Shown in pieces: positions 34,799 through 43,904 of a stretch of DNA of 64,000 nt (its first letter is position 1; each line of letters begins with the position of its first letter). The notes beneath the pieces are model-generated. The model searched no databases, had not been told where the DNA came from, and was given only the letters and a program-made list of their open reading frames with translations. Made by a program: the position numbers and the translations under genes. Origin of the DNA: Ascidiimonas aurantiaca (GTDB lineage: Bacteria; Bacteroidota; Bacteroidia; Flavobacteriales; Flavobacteriaceae); NCBI RefSeq assembly GCF_037646345.1, contig NZ_JBBEWR010000011.1, positions 1 to 64,000 on the forward strand, read 5' to 3'.

Positions 34799-35680
34799 TT
34801 AACTCAGTTCTTTATCCGATATCCATTTATCCAATACTAACGGAATTGTTTTCTCGGGATATTGAAAATCAAATTGATGGTACAATTTTCCAACCAAGTC
34901 AGTTTGTAATGATTTTAGAGTTTTATCTTTTAGTAATAAGACTGGTTTGTTCAAAGCCATCATATACCCAATTTCAAGTGAGACATTTGGGTTAAATTCC
35001 TCTGTGTTTATTCTATCAAATAATGCAATTCCAAAAGAACATCCTTGCATATAGGTCTTTATATTTTCGAAAAGGTCATCTGCATACCATTTATCATCTG
35101 CTCTCAACAGGGTTATTCCCTTTTCGGCAAGATGAGACTTTAATACATCTATTATCTCCTTTTGGATTTTTGAATCCTCAAACTTCATCATTAAAAATCC
35201 ACATTTTTCCGTAATTGGATAGTCTTTTCTAAACCTTTTTAAAGACAAAGAAAGTTCATCACTTATTGTTGGTTGATTACTTTTTAATAATGCCATGTCT
35301 TCCTTGTAAACTGATATTTTTATAGATGTTTTTTCTGTTAAGTCTTCGTCATCATATCCATTGTCACCTAATTTCCTAAGATATTCAGGTTCGATGGTTA
35401 TCGAGCCTTGTAAATATTCTACATCTTTAAGACATTCAAAAGAATGCCTAAACTCTTTTAAATTTAAAATCCATTCTCCTGTTAAATTATTAGCAGGTCT
35501 TAAATATGAAATATTGTTGCCTTGAAGAATTCTATAGAATCGTCTCAATATTTCGTGTTTACTTAAATCTGAATTTTCTTCGTAAAATATGAATACAGGG
35601 CTATCATTTGGTATTCCATCATAATTTGGACATTGAACATCCAGATTTCCTACAAAATTTTTAAAATGGAATGTAAACAT
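34799..35680 (-). CDS. Putative TIR-like / nucleoside deoxyribosyltransferase-fold protein, accessory island
   Basis: 293 residues, cytoplasmic. The N-terminal ~150 residues are unrecognised. The C-terminal part (about 160-290) looks like the flavodoxin-like fold shared by TIR-like and nucleoside 2-deoxyribosyltransferase proteins: GFLMMKFED, YADDLFENIKTYM, CSFGIALFD and NPNVSLEIGYMMALNKPVLLL. The Glu of SLEIGYM sits where these enzymes carry the catalytic, N-glycosidic-bond-cleaving Glu. Such proteins often serve in phage-defence systems as NAD-cleaving effectors. That role here is inference; no CD-NTase or other partner is present. It is AT-rich and in the same direction as the 189-residue gene. 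Confidence 0.6.
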   Translation of the reverse strand: MFTFHFKNFVGNLDVQCPNYDGIPNDSPVFIFYEENSDLSKHEILRRFYRILQGNNISYLRPANNLTGEWILNLKEFRHSFECLKDVEYLQGSITIEPEYLRKLGDNGYDDEDLTEKTSIKISVYKEDMALLKSNQPTISDELSLSLKRFRKDYPITEKCGFLMMKFEDSKIQKEIIDVLKSHLAEKGITLLRADDKWYADDLFENIKTYMQGCSFGIALFDRINTEEFNPNVSLEIGYMMALNKPVLLLKDKTLKSLQTDLVGKLYHQFDFQYPEKTIPLVLDKWISDKELS

Positions 35681-35749
35681 TAATTTTTCTATATTTTTAA
35701 TATTATTTACAAACTGTGTTTTTATAGGTTTACCTATTAAACATTATGA

Positions 35750-36844
35750 TCACAAAGAAATCTCATTCAGGTCGTTGTGATGTTTTTTATCCAAAATGGT
35801 CCCGTTCTCTAACGTAAGTACACCCGGGTTGGAACGTACCATGGTTTTTAATGTAGTCTGATCTGTAAAATAAAAGTCAAAACCCAACTCAAATTCTTTT
35901 TTAATGGTTTTAGCTTCATCGGGAGAGGAAGCAGACATCCCGATAACTGTATATCCCTTTTGTAAGGCTATGTCTGTAAGGGCCTTTACTTCATTAAAAC
36001 CCTCGGCATCTGATTTGGCGAGGTCATAAGAGATCACAAACAATACTTTTTCTTTACTCAAATAGGTTTCTGTATAGTCACTTCCTTCTTTTTCAATAGT
36101 AAAATCATGAACCGGAGGTATATATCCTTCCTGTAACAGGGTTGTCTTTACATCTATCAGGTCTCCTGCTACCTCAGGATACTCTCCATTAGTAACCAAC
36201 TCCGTTTCTTTTCCGTCAATATTAAACCTCCAGGTGTATTCATACAACGCTTTAGGAGCATCATCCGGCACACTCATCCCTTCTTTTATATTACTTCCTA
36301 TTTTATAGGCCCTGAAATCTATAACCGGTAAATGGTTAAGAACATGATTGGCAAAAACAATACAAACCAGCAAGGTCAATACCGAAGCATAAGTACTGAA
36401 TCGTTTTGACCAGACCGGGTGAATATATGATTTCCCATAAAAAAGGATCAATATAAAAACAAGTAATACCACATCTTTGGTAAATGACTGCCATGGTGTT
36501 AACTTTAAAGCATCTCCAAAACAACCACAATCGGTAACTTTATTAAAATACGCAGAATAAAAGGTAAGAAAGGTAAAAAAAACGATCATAAGCAATAAGC
36601 TCCAGACCGTAAACCTGGGAATAAAACCTACCAGCAGCATAACTCCCAGGACCACTTCAAAAATCACTACAAACAGTGCTAAAGCCAGTGCAAAAGGTGT
36701 TAGGAAATCTAAATTCAATACTGCGGGACTAAAATATTCTTCCAGTTTAAAAGAAAAACCTACCGGATCATTAAGCTTTACAAAACCGCTTATTATAAAG
36801 AGTATCCCCACTACCACCCGGGATATTCCAACTGCATACTTCAT
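35750..36844 (-). CDS. BT_3928-family DoxX-like membrane protein
   Basis: 364 residues. The N-terminal half has four to five membrane segments in DoxX style (RVVVGILFIISGFVKLNDPVG...), the conserved DCGCFGDALKLTPWQSF motif, and a further segment near 150. The C-terminal half is a soluble thioredoxin-like domain (VLFVISYDLAKSDAEGFNEV) without a CxxC pair. This fits the BT_3928 family, conserved next to tpiA in Flavobacteriia and of unknown function. The DCGCFGD motif recalls MauE/DoxX proteins linked to redox or quinone chemistry. It starts 45 bases after the DUF1599 gene. Confidence 0.82.
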   Translation of the reverse strand: MKYAVGISRVVVGILFIISGFVKLNDPVGFSFKLEEYFSPAVLNLDFLTPFALALALFVVIFEVVLGVMLLVGFIPRFTVWSLLLMIVFFTFLTFYSAYFNKVTDCGCFGDALKLTPWQSFTKDVVLLVFILILFYGKSYIHPVWSKRFSTYASVLTLLVCIVFANHVLNHLPVIDFRAYKIGSNIKEGMSVPDDAPKALYEYTWRFNIDGKETELVTNGEYPEVAGDLIDVKTTLLQEGYIPPVHDFTIEKEGSDYTETYLSKEKVLFVISYDLAKSDAEGFNEVKALTDIALQKGYTVIGMSASSPDEAKTIKKEFELGFDFYFTDQTTLKTMVRSNPGVLTLENGTILDKKHHNDLNEISL

Positions 36845-36889
36845 ATGATTGTTTTATGTGTTTTTTAGAACTTTAATTATCTGATTTTT

Positions 36890-37444
36890 TCAGGAAGATG
36901 CCTTTTTTATTTCATCTAGGTGTATCAAAGCGAAAATGGCATAATTAATTATATCCTGATAATTAGCATCGATACCCTCACTCACCAGTGTCTTTCCTTT
37001 GTTATTTTCAATTTGTTTTACTCTCAATAGCTTTTGCAGGATAAGATCGGTAAGTGAACTGATACGCATTTCGCGCCAGGCCTCTCCATAATCATGGTTT
37101 TTACGTTGCATAAGTGCTTTTGTTTCCTGTAGCTTTCGGTCATACGCTTCCAAACCTTCTTCCAGGGTGAGGTCCGGCTGCTGTACTACCCCTTTTTCCA
37201 GTTGTATAAGGGCCATAATGGCATAATTTATGATCCCAATGAACTCTGAAGTTTCATCTTCATCTACCTCACGAACTTCGTTTTGCTGTAAACCCCTTAT
37301 GCGTTGTGCCTTTATAAATATCTGATCGGTTAACGAAGGTAATCGCAATATACGCCATGCACTGCCATAATCTTTCATTTTCTTGGCAAACAGATCCCGA
37401 CAGGCCATTACCACGGCATCATATTGTTTTGAGGTGTTTTGCAT
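36890..37444 (-). CDS. DUF1599 protein (tandem repeat of the domain)
   Basis: 184 residues built from two similar helical halves. Half one holds KKMKDYGSAWRILRLPSLTDQI and IINYAIMALIQLE; half two holds KNHDYGEAWREMRISSLTDLI and IINYAIFALIHLD. This is the Bacteroidota DUF1599 family, with a conserved DYG-AWR core; its function is unknown. It is divergent from folP and followed by the BT_3928 gene, an order common in Flavobacteriaceae. Confidence 0.85.
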   Translation of the reverse strand: MQNTSKQYDAVVMACRDLFAKKMKDYGSAWRILRLPSLTDQIFIKAQRIRGLQQNEVREVDEDETSEFIGIINYAIMALIQLEKGVVQQPDLTLEEGLEAYDRKLQETKALMQRKNHDYGEAWREMRISSLTDLILQKLLRVKQIENNKGKTLVSEGIDANYQDIINYAIFALIHLDEIKKASS

Positions 37445-37510
37445 ACTTTTGATTCTATTTTGCGTAAATTTCGCTTAAATTTCCATATGTTCAAAGCAAA
37501 GAGGGGGAAG

Positions 37511-37544
37511 TTGACATTTTTTACCTTCTTTAAGTTTATCTTTG
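37511..37544 (+). promoter_or_regulatory. folP promoter
   Basis: TTG at 37511-37513 and TATCTTTG (exact TAnnTTTG) at 37537-37544 are separated by 23 bases. The -7 box ends only seven bases before the folP ATG at 37552, so the transcript should begin at or within a base or two of the start codon. Confidence 0.6.
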
Positions 37545-37551
37545 TCGTGCT

Positions 37552-38382
37552 ATGTATATAAATTGTAAAGGTACACTGGTTGACCTTTCTACTCCGCGGG
37601 TAATGGGAATACTCAATCTTACTCCGGATTCGTTTTATGACGGGGGCCGTTATGCTGATAGAAACCGTATTCTTCAAAAAACGGAACAAATGCTGGAAGA
37701 AGGTGCTGCTTTTATAGATGTGGGGGGGTACAGTTCCAGACCCGGAGCTCTGGAAATTCCCGAGGAAGAAGAGTTAAAGAGAGTACTCCCGGCCATTACC
37801 GGTATCCTTGAGCGTTTTCCTGACACATATATCTCTGTTGATACTTTTAGGAGTTCTGTTGCCCGGGCAGCAGTAGAAGCCGGAGCAGTTATGATAAATG
37901 ATATTTCTGCCGGCCTGTTAGATACCGCTATGCTCACTACCATAGGAGAACTACAGGTGCCCTATTGTATGATGCATATGCAGGGAACTCCGCAAACTAT
38001 GCAAAATGCGCCTGTATATACTGATATTTTGCAGGAAGTACTTTACTTTTTCTCAGAACGTATAGCCGCTGCCAGAGAAAAGGGTATTCACGACCTAATC
38101 ATAGATCCCGGATTTGGATTTGGAAAAACTTTAGAACACAATTATGAACTTCTTTCAAAAATGGAAAGCTTTTGTATGCTCGATCACCCTCTCCTGATAG
38201 GAGTGAGCAGGAAATCCATGATCTACAAACCTCTTAACACCCTTCCGGAAAATGCTTTGAATGGCACCACTGCCCTACATATGGCAGCTCTGGCTAAAGG
38301 AGCCGCCATACTAAGAGTACACGATGTTAAAGAAGCTATGGAATGTATTACTTTGTCCAAACTTATATATTCAAAAAAATGA
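37552..38382 (+). CDS. folP: Dihydropteroate synthase
   Basis: 276 residues, full length. Pterin-binding signatures are MGILNLTPDSFYDGG at the N-terminus, DVGGYSSRPGA, and IDPGFGFGKTLEHNYELL. It joins 6-hydroxymethyl-dihydropterin diphosphate with p-aminobenzoate in folate synthesis and is the sulfonamide target. Its stop overlaps the ATG of the following lipoprotein (ATGA), so the two are co-translated. Confidence 0.95.
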   Translation: MYINCKGTLVDLSTPRVMGILNLTPDSFYDGGRYADRNRILQKTEQMLEEGAAFIDVGGYSSRPGALEIPEEEELKRVLPAITGILERFPDTYISVDTFRSSVARAAVEAGAVMINDISAGLLDTAMLTTIGELQVPYCMMHMQGTPQTMQNAPVYTDILQEVLYFFSERIAAAREKGIHDLIIDPGFGFGKTLEHNYELLSKMESFCMLDHPLLIGVSRKSMIYKPLNTLPENALNGTTALHMAALAKGAAILRVHDVKEAMECITLSKLIYSKK

Positions 38383-39062
38383 AAAAGATTTGTTTAGCCT
38401 GTTTGTTAATTCTCTGTATAGGTTGTACCCAGGATCAAAAGGTACAACTGGCTGAAGTTGATCAGGGTGAAATACGGGAGCTTACCAACCACTCTGCTGT
38501 ATATATTTTTTATGATCCCACGGCTCCAGACAGCCTTATTTTTAATGCTAACAACCTTATTACTAATACCAACTGGATACTACATATAGATAAGCGCCTG
38601 CCACTTTCGAAACTTCGGAATCAACTGGACTTTATCTATAATAAAGCCAACAAAGAAACGATGCATAAAAAAGAACCTTCGCCTATTTATTTTTCAGTAC
38701 ATGACCGTCTGGCCGAAGGATTGGCATTTATAGAAGCTACGGGTACAAAATTTCAACCGGCTTCTATGAATTCTCTAAAACATGTAGCCACAACTCCCGA
38801 AGAACATAGTAGCCGGCAAGTAGTTCATATAGATCTAAACTACGAGCATCAAATTACCATTGATGGTGATATCGTAAAAAAAGAGGTTTTCATTCCCTAT
38901 TTACAGGAAAAATTAAGTAGCATCGATACATCGGAAAACATTTTAATATATCTGAATGTTGATGAACGCATACACTTTGAAGAGTATATCAACTTGTATT
39001 TAAGAATAAAAAGGCTGACATCTGAAAAAGTACAGTTAGCCTTCTTGCATTTTGTATATTAA
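38379..39062 (+). CDS. Hypothetical lipoprotein between folP and cdaA
   Basis: 227 residues from the ATG at 38379, which overlaps the folP stop by four bases; an in-frame start at 38343 lies inside folP and has no merit. The lipobox ends LILCIGC. The rest is soluble with no enzyme motif I recognise. The C-terminal part (ILIYLNVDERIHFEEYINLY) vaguely resembles ExbD-like beta/alpha folds. Position between folP and cdaA suggests an envelope role, but function is unknown. Confidence 0.7.
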   Translation: MKKICLACLLILCIGCTQDQKVQLAEVDQGEIRELTNHSAVYIFYDPTAPDSLIFNANNLITNTNWILHIDKRLPLSKLRNQLDFIYNKANKETMHKKEPSPIYFSVHDRLAEGLAFIEATGTKFQPASMNSLKHVATTPEEHSSRQVVHIDLNYEHQITIDGDIVKKEVFIPYLQEKLSSIDTSENILIYLNVDERIHFEEYINLYLRIKRLTSEKVQLAFLHFVY

Positions 39063-39135
39063 GTAGCTTCACAAAAAAGCCGTGATTGTATTTTGTTAAC
39101 CAATTTTGTTATTTTTACAAAAACCCTTACCGCCA

Positions 39136-39921
39136 TTGAAACTTTTTGATTTTTTGGACTTTAGTATCGCTGATGTCATTGACATTTTACTGGTAGCCGT
39201 GCTCCTGTATTATGTTTATAAACTGGTAAAAGGTACTGTGGCGATCAACATTTTTATAGGGATCGTTATTGTATATCTTATCTGGAAACTAACCGAGGCC
39301 TTACAGATGAAAATGGTTAGTGGTATTTTCGGAGGGTTTATGAGTGTAGGGCTTATTGCGCTGATCATTGTTTTCCAGCAGGAAATACGGAAGTTCTTAT
39401 TAATGGTAGGTTCTACCAATTTCACCGGAAGAAAGAAATTTTTACGCCATCTTAAGATATTGAGAGATGAAGCGCTCCAAACGGAAACGAACGTTCGCGC
39501 TATTGTTAGTGCCTGCAGCCGCATGGGCGACTCAAAAACAGGTGCTCTCATTATCATAGAGCGCAATAACAATCTTGACTTTGTTAAGCAAACGGGAGAT
39601 ACAATGAATATTGAGCTTAATACACCCATTTTGGAAAGTATTTTTTACAAGAATAGTCCGTTACACGATGGTGCAGCAGTTATAGAAGGTAATTTTGTTA
39701 CTGCCACCAGAGTGATCCTGCCAGTGTCTAACGAGCGTACCATTCCCTTACGTTTTGGGTTAAGGCATCGTGCCGCAGTGGGTATTACCGAAAAAACTGA
39801 TGCCCTCGCATTGGTAGTAAGTGAGGAAACAGGACAAATTTCTTATATAAAAAACGGAGAGTTCACTCTTTTTAAAGATCTGGAAGAATTGATCTACATA
39901 TTGGAAAAAGACCTTACTTAA
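39136..39921 (+). CDS. cdaA: Diadenylate cyclase CdaA
   Basis: About 261 residues. Two or three N-terminal membrane segments are followed by a DAC domain with the two signature motifs, DGA in SPLHDGAAVIEG and RHR in RFGLRHRAAVGITE. It makes c-di-AMP from two ATP, controlling potassium and cell-envelope homeostasis. No ATG fits; TTG at 39136 gives the usual start (KLFDFLDFSIADVID). A TTG at 39106 would lie within an AT-rich, promoter-like stretch. Confidence 0.9.
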   Translation: MKLFDFLDFSIADVIDILLVAVLLYYVYKLVKGTVAINIFIGIVIVYLIWKLTEALQMKMVSGIFGGFMSVGLIALIIVFQQEIRKFLLMVGSTNFTGRKKFLRHLKILRDEALQTETNVRAIVSACSRMGDSKTGALIIIERNNNLDFVKQTGDTMNIELNTPILESIFYKNSPLHDGAAVIEGNFVTATRVILPVSNERTIPLRFGLRHRAAVGITEKTDALALVVSEETGQISYIKNGEFTLFKDLEELIYILEKDLT

Positions 39922-39934
39922 AACCAAATAGGTT

Positions 39935-40698
39935 ATGACCTGCAAAAACTGCCAAAACGTATTGCATTCACCTTATCTTTTTTGTTCTAATTGCGGTGCC
40001 AAATACGTTCAAAAAGAGATTAACGCTTACAAGCCTGTCATTTCAACTTACTGAAACCTTTTTAAATGTAGATAACACGCTGTTAAAGACGTTTAGGCAC
40101 ATGTTCACAAAACCGGAGGAAGTAATTAACGGGTTTATTCAGGAATACGAAAGCGTTATCTAAACCCTTTTAATTATATGGCTGTCGCCATAACACTTAC
40201 CGGTTTGCAATTGTTTATCATCAAAAAGCTTAGACCAAATTTCTATACTTCTTTTAATGTAGGGGATGAAAACACTGAAGTATTTAGGCAATCTATGGAC
40301 ACTTTTTTAGATTACCAGGCTATTTTTTCTTTTTTAGCCATACCGTTTATGGCTATCATTTCTCTTATAGTTTTCTTTAATTATCGCAAGTACAACTTTA
40401 CTGAACAAGCGGTAATCTATATGTATAGTTATACACAGATATCTATATTACTGTCATTTTTTACTGTTTCTCTACTCCCTTTCTACGCATCTGCTCCTAT
40501 ATGGGTTACGCTGGTTACCTATATAAGCCTTATTGCCTATCATGCCTATGTGTTAAAACGAGTATTTACCTTAAATTACAAACAGCTTTTTTAAAAACAC
40601 TTTTGTTCCTGGGCATTTTCCTGGTTTTTTATATCATAATTGTGTTTGCTGTAGCTGTTTTGTTTTTTGCGTTTGTAGGAATTCCTAAACCTTCATAA
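39935..40698 (+). pseudogene. DUF3667 membrane protein gene broken by three frameshifts
   Basis: Reading across three frames restores a DUF3667-type protein. Frame one (from ATG 39935) gives the zinc ribbon CKNCQNVL...CSNCGAKYVQK. Frame two gives TETFLNVDNTLLKTFRHMFTK and PEEVINGFIQ. Back in frame one come RKRYLNPFNYMAVAITLTG and the membrane region to 40594, and a third frame gives KTLLFLGIFLVFYIIIVF to 40698. The shifts fall near 40011-40016 (an A5 run), near 40145-40152, and near 40584-40596 (T6/A5 runs). Two are at homopolymers, so sequencing error is possible, but three in 760 bases favours true decay. Confidence 0.75.
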
Positions 40699-40746
40699 AA
40701 TAATAAAATAGAAAGGTCAAAAAAACGGTTGGTGGTACTATAGAGG

Positions 40747-42519
40747 TCAACTTATGGCTTCTCTTGTCATAAACTGAACTTCGTAAAGTTTTTTGTAGTA
40801 TCCGTTTTCTTTTTGCAACAATTCTTCATGGGTACCGGTCTCTACAATTTTACCGGCATCCATTACCAAAATACGTGTGGCTTTTTTAACGGTTGCCAGA
40901 CGGTGTGCAATGATAATAGACGTTCGGCCTTCTGTAATCTTATCTGTGGCCTGTTGGATCAACTGTTCGGCATATGCATCTACTGAAGAGGTGGCCTCAT
41001 CCAGTATTAAAATACTTGGGTTACTCACATAGGCCCTGAGAAAAGCAATAAGCTGTCTTTGTCCGCTTGAGAGCATGGTGCCTCTTTCTTTTACATTGTA
41101 CTGGTATCCTCCGGGCAAACTCATAAAGAAATCATGTATCCCAATAGCCTTTGCCGCATTTATGACTTCCTGCTCTGAAATGTCCGGATTTCTAAGGGTA
41201 ATATTGTTATGAATGGTATCGGCAAACAAAAACACATCTTGTAAAACCACAGCTATTTTACTTCGTAGGGACTCTAGCTTAAATTTTTGAATATCAACAC
41301 CATCTATACGTATTACTCCCGAATTAATATTGTAGAATCTGGTAAGCAAATTAATTATGGTTGATTTTCCCGCACCGGTAGCCCCAACAATAGCTATGGT
41401 TTCTCCTGCATTGGCATTGAAAGATATACCATGTATTACCTCTTCTTCTTCGGTATAACCAAAATACACATTATCAAAAGTTATATGTCCTTCTATAGTT
41501 ACGGCCTCTTTTTCTCCTTTATCTTCAATTCTACTGTCGGTATCAAGTATCTTAAAAACCCGGTTGGCAGCTACCATTCCCATTTGAAGGGTATTAAACT
41601 TATCAGCTATTTGCCTTAGCGGGCGAAACAACATTTGGGACATTTGTATAAACATGAAGATAGTCCCTATTTCCATAGTACTGTCCGGTGCTATGACCCG
41701 TAAACCTCCGTACCAGACCAACAGGCCAATGGTGAGTGATGAAGCCAGTTCTGCCACGGGAAAAAAGATACTGTTATACCATACGGTTTTGATCCAGGCT
41801 CTTTCATGCTTACGATTAATTTCTCGAAATTTATCATATTCAATAGCTTCTCTGTTAAAGATCTGTACGATCTTCATTCCGGTAATACGCTCCTGCACAA
41901 AGGAATTTAAATTGGCAACCTGGGTACGTACCTCATTAAAAGCCAGCTTCATGGCCTTTTGAAACAATCGCGTTGCATACAATATAAGCGGAAGCACGGC
42001 AAAAACAATGAGCGCAAGCTCCCAGCTAAATATGAGCATCACTACTGCTACAACAGTCATTTTAAGCAGGTCACTAACAATCATAAAAAAACCTTGTCCA
42101 AAAATCTCAGCAATACGCTCCATATCATTTACCGAGCGGGTAACCAGTATCCCTACAGAAGAATTATCAAAATACTTCATTTTAAAACGCAGCATATGCC
42201 GAAATAGCTTGATCCTGATATCTCTTATAATACTCTGACCTAACCAGTTTGAAAAGTATATGAAACCCAATTGGCTAAGAACTTCCAGTAACAGTAATAA
42301 TGCCATGAGCCCTACAAACAAGAGCAACCCTTCATTATCTTTATAGAGAATATAATCATCTACAGTAATTTTAAGTAAATAAGGCCTTGCTACTGCAAAA
42401 GAGGATAGCAAAATAGCAGCCACTCCTACTCCGTAAAAAATAGGTTTGTAGGGTTTGGTATAAGCAATAAGCCTCTTAAAAAGCTTAAAATCAAAAGCAT
42501 TACCTGTTTTTTTATCCAT
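40747..42519 (-). CDS. ABC exporter, fused permease and ATPase (MsbA/MdlB-like)
   Basis: 590 residues. A six-helix transmembrane domain (about 20-320) is followed by an ATPase with Walker A GATGAGKST, the signature LSSGQRQLIAF, and Walker B ILILDEATSSVD. It is an inner-membrane half-transporter working as a dimer, exporting lipids, drugs or peptides; the substrate is not predictable. Its start overlaps the truA stop by eight bases, so it is in an operon behind truA. Confidence 0.9.
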   Translation of the reverse strand: MDKKTGNAFDFKLFKRLIAYTKPYKPIFYGVGVAAILLSSFAVARPYLLKITVDDYILYKDNEGLLLFVGLMALLLLLEVLSQLGFIYFSNWLGQSIIRDIRIKLFRHMLRFKMKYFDNSSVGILVTRSVNDMERIAEIFGQGFFMIVSDLLKMTVVAVVMLIFSWELALIVFAVLPLILYATRLFQKAMKLAFNEVRTQVANLNSFVQERITGMKIVQIFNREAIEYDKFREINRKHERAWIKTVWYNSIFFPVAELASSLTIGLLVWYGGLRVIAPDSTMEIGTIFMFIQMSQMLFRPLRQIADKFNTLQMGMVAANRVFKILDTDSRIEDKGEKEAVTIEGHITFDNVYFGYTEEEEVIHGISFNANAGETIAIVGATGAGKSTIINLLTRFYNINSGVIRIDGVDIQKFKLESLRSKIAVVLQDVFLFADTIHNNITLRNPDISEQEVINAAKAIGIHDFFMSLPGGYQYNVKERGTMLSSGQRQLIAFLRAYVSNPSILILDEATSSVDAYAEQLIQQATDKITEGRTSIIIAHRLATVKKATRILVMDAGKIVETGTHEELLQKENGYYKKLYEVQFMTREAIS

Positions 42520-43294
42520 GTTCTGTAAACAGCTGTATTGGGTAGACTACCTTAGTCAAATATAAGGCATGTGCGGGAACTGATACCCCGGCCTCCCCTC
42601 TATTTTTACTTTCAATAATCTTTTTAACATCTTCTTTAGATATTTTTCCTTTGCCTACATCTAATAAAGTGCCTACTATGGCACGTACCATATTTCTAAG
42701 AAATCTGTCGGCCGTAATTGTAAATATAATGCCCTTGCCTTCTTTGGTCCACAAGGCTTTGGATATCTCACATTTATAGGTTTTTACATCAGTATTAGAT
42801 TTTGAAAAACATTGAAAATCATCATACTCCAGTAATAAAGCCGCCGCTTCATTCATCTTTTCTACATCAAGAGAATACCGGCAGTGCCATGCAAAATGAG
42901 CCAGGAAAGGGTCTTTTTCAAAAACAATCCAGTATTCATAGGTACGTGAAACGGCATCGAACCGCGCATGTGCCGTCTCGGTAACCGGATGTATATTTTG
43001 AATGGCAATATCCGAAGGTAAAAACGCATTGAGCCTCCTGACGAGCCCTTTTCTGTCCGGTACATGCTCTGTATCAAAATGAGCAAACATTTGACGCGCA
43101 TGAACGCCTGTGTCTGTTCTTCCGGCTCCTGTAATAAGGATTTCTTCCCGCAAAAGAAGAGAAAGGGCATGCTCCAGTGTTTCCTGTACAGATATAGCAT
43201 TGGGTTGACGCTGCCAGCCGTGATACTCTTTTCCCTTATATGAAAACTCAAGAAAATATCTCAAAGAATACGTATTTTTGTTCATTCTTGTCAA
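42512..43294 (-). CDS. truA: tRNA pseudouridine(38-40) synthase TruA
   Basis: 260 residues. FLEFSYKGKEYHGWQRQPN, the catalytic Asp in ITGAGRTDTGVHARQM, and FLRNMVRAIVGTLLDVGKG are the TruA motifs. It modifies U38-U40 in the tRNA anticodon arm. A second ATG at 43285 is also possible. It overlaps the downstream ABC exporter gene. Confidence 0.94.
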   Translation of the reverse strand: MTRMNKNTYSLRYFLEFSYKGKEYHGWQRQPNAISVQETLEHALSLLLREEILITGAGRTDTGVHARQMFAHFDTEHVPDRKGLVRRLNAFLPSDIAIQNIHPVTETAHARFDAVSRTYEYWIVFEKDPFLAHFAWHCRYSLDVEKMNEAAALLLEYDDFQCFSKSNTDVKTYKCEISKALWTKEGKGIIFTITADRFLRNMVRAIVGTLLDVGKGKISKEDVKKIIESKNRGEAGVSVPAHALYLTKVVYPIQLFTEHG

Positions 43295-43353
43295 AGATAC
43301 AAAGGAAGCAATATTAGTTCCACAATCCTAAAAACACCTTTCAAAAACACACC

Positions 43354-43848
43354 ATGAAAAACATTCTTCTTCTATCCGATACGCATAGTTATATAGATGC
43401 CCAAATATTAAAATATGTAGCTCAGGCAGATGAAGTATGGCATGCAGGCGATATTGGAGATCTCAAAGTGACCGATGCTATTAAGGAACTGAAACCTCTC
43501 AGGGGTGTATATGGCAACATAGATGATGCTACGGCACGGTTGGAATTTCCGGAACATGATCGTTTTTTTTGTGAAGATGTAAACGTATGGATCACTCATA
43601 TAGGAGGCACTCCGGGCCGGTATAATAAACTGGTTAGGGAAGACCTTAAAAACCATCCTCCCAAATTATTTATTTGCGGACACTCACATATCTTACAGGT
43701 GAAATATGACAAGAAACTTGAGCTGCTCTTTATGAATCCGGGAGCGGCCGGCAAACATGGTTTTCATAAGGTACGTACCATGCTGCGTTTTACAATTGAC
43801 GGCCCGGATATTAAAAACCTGGAGATCATAGAGCTCGCGAAAAGATAA
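43354..43848 (+). CDS. YfcE/MJ0936-type metallophosphoesterase
   Basis: 164 residues, a compact single domain with the metal-binding motifs LLSDTHSY, HAGDIGD, GNID, THIGGTPG and CGHSH. It is a cytoplasmic phosphodiesterase of broad type; the physiological substrate is unknown. It is divergent from truA and convergent with the DUF4293 gene. Confidence 0.9.
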   Translation: MKNILLLSDTHSYIDAQILKYVAQADEVWHAGDIGDLKVTDAIKELKPLRGVYGNIDDATARLEFPEHDRFFCEDVNVWITHIGGTPGRYNKLVREDLKNHPPKLFICGHSHILQVKYDKKLELLFMNPGAAGKHGFHKVRTMLRFTIDGPDIKNLEIIELAKR

Positions 43849-43853
43849 AAAAA

Positions 43854-43875
43854 AGCCCGGACACTACCCCGGGCT
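43854..43875 (-). terminator. Terminator after the DUF4293 gene
   Basis: AGCCCGG (43854-43860) pairs with CCGGGCT (43869-43875). Read on the minus strand it is followed by eight or more T, so it serves the DUF4293 transcript; it may also trim the convergent phosphoesterase mRNA. Confidence 0.75.
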
Positions 43876-43904
43876 TACGCACTAATACTACTAAGATATT
43901 AGGT

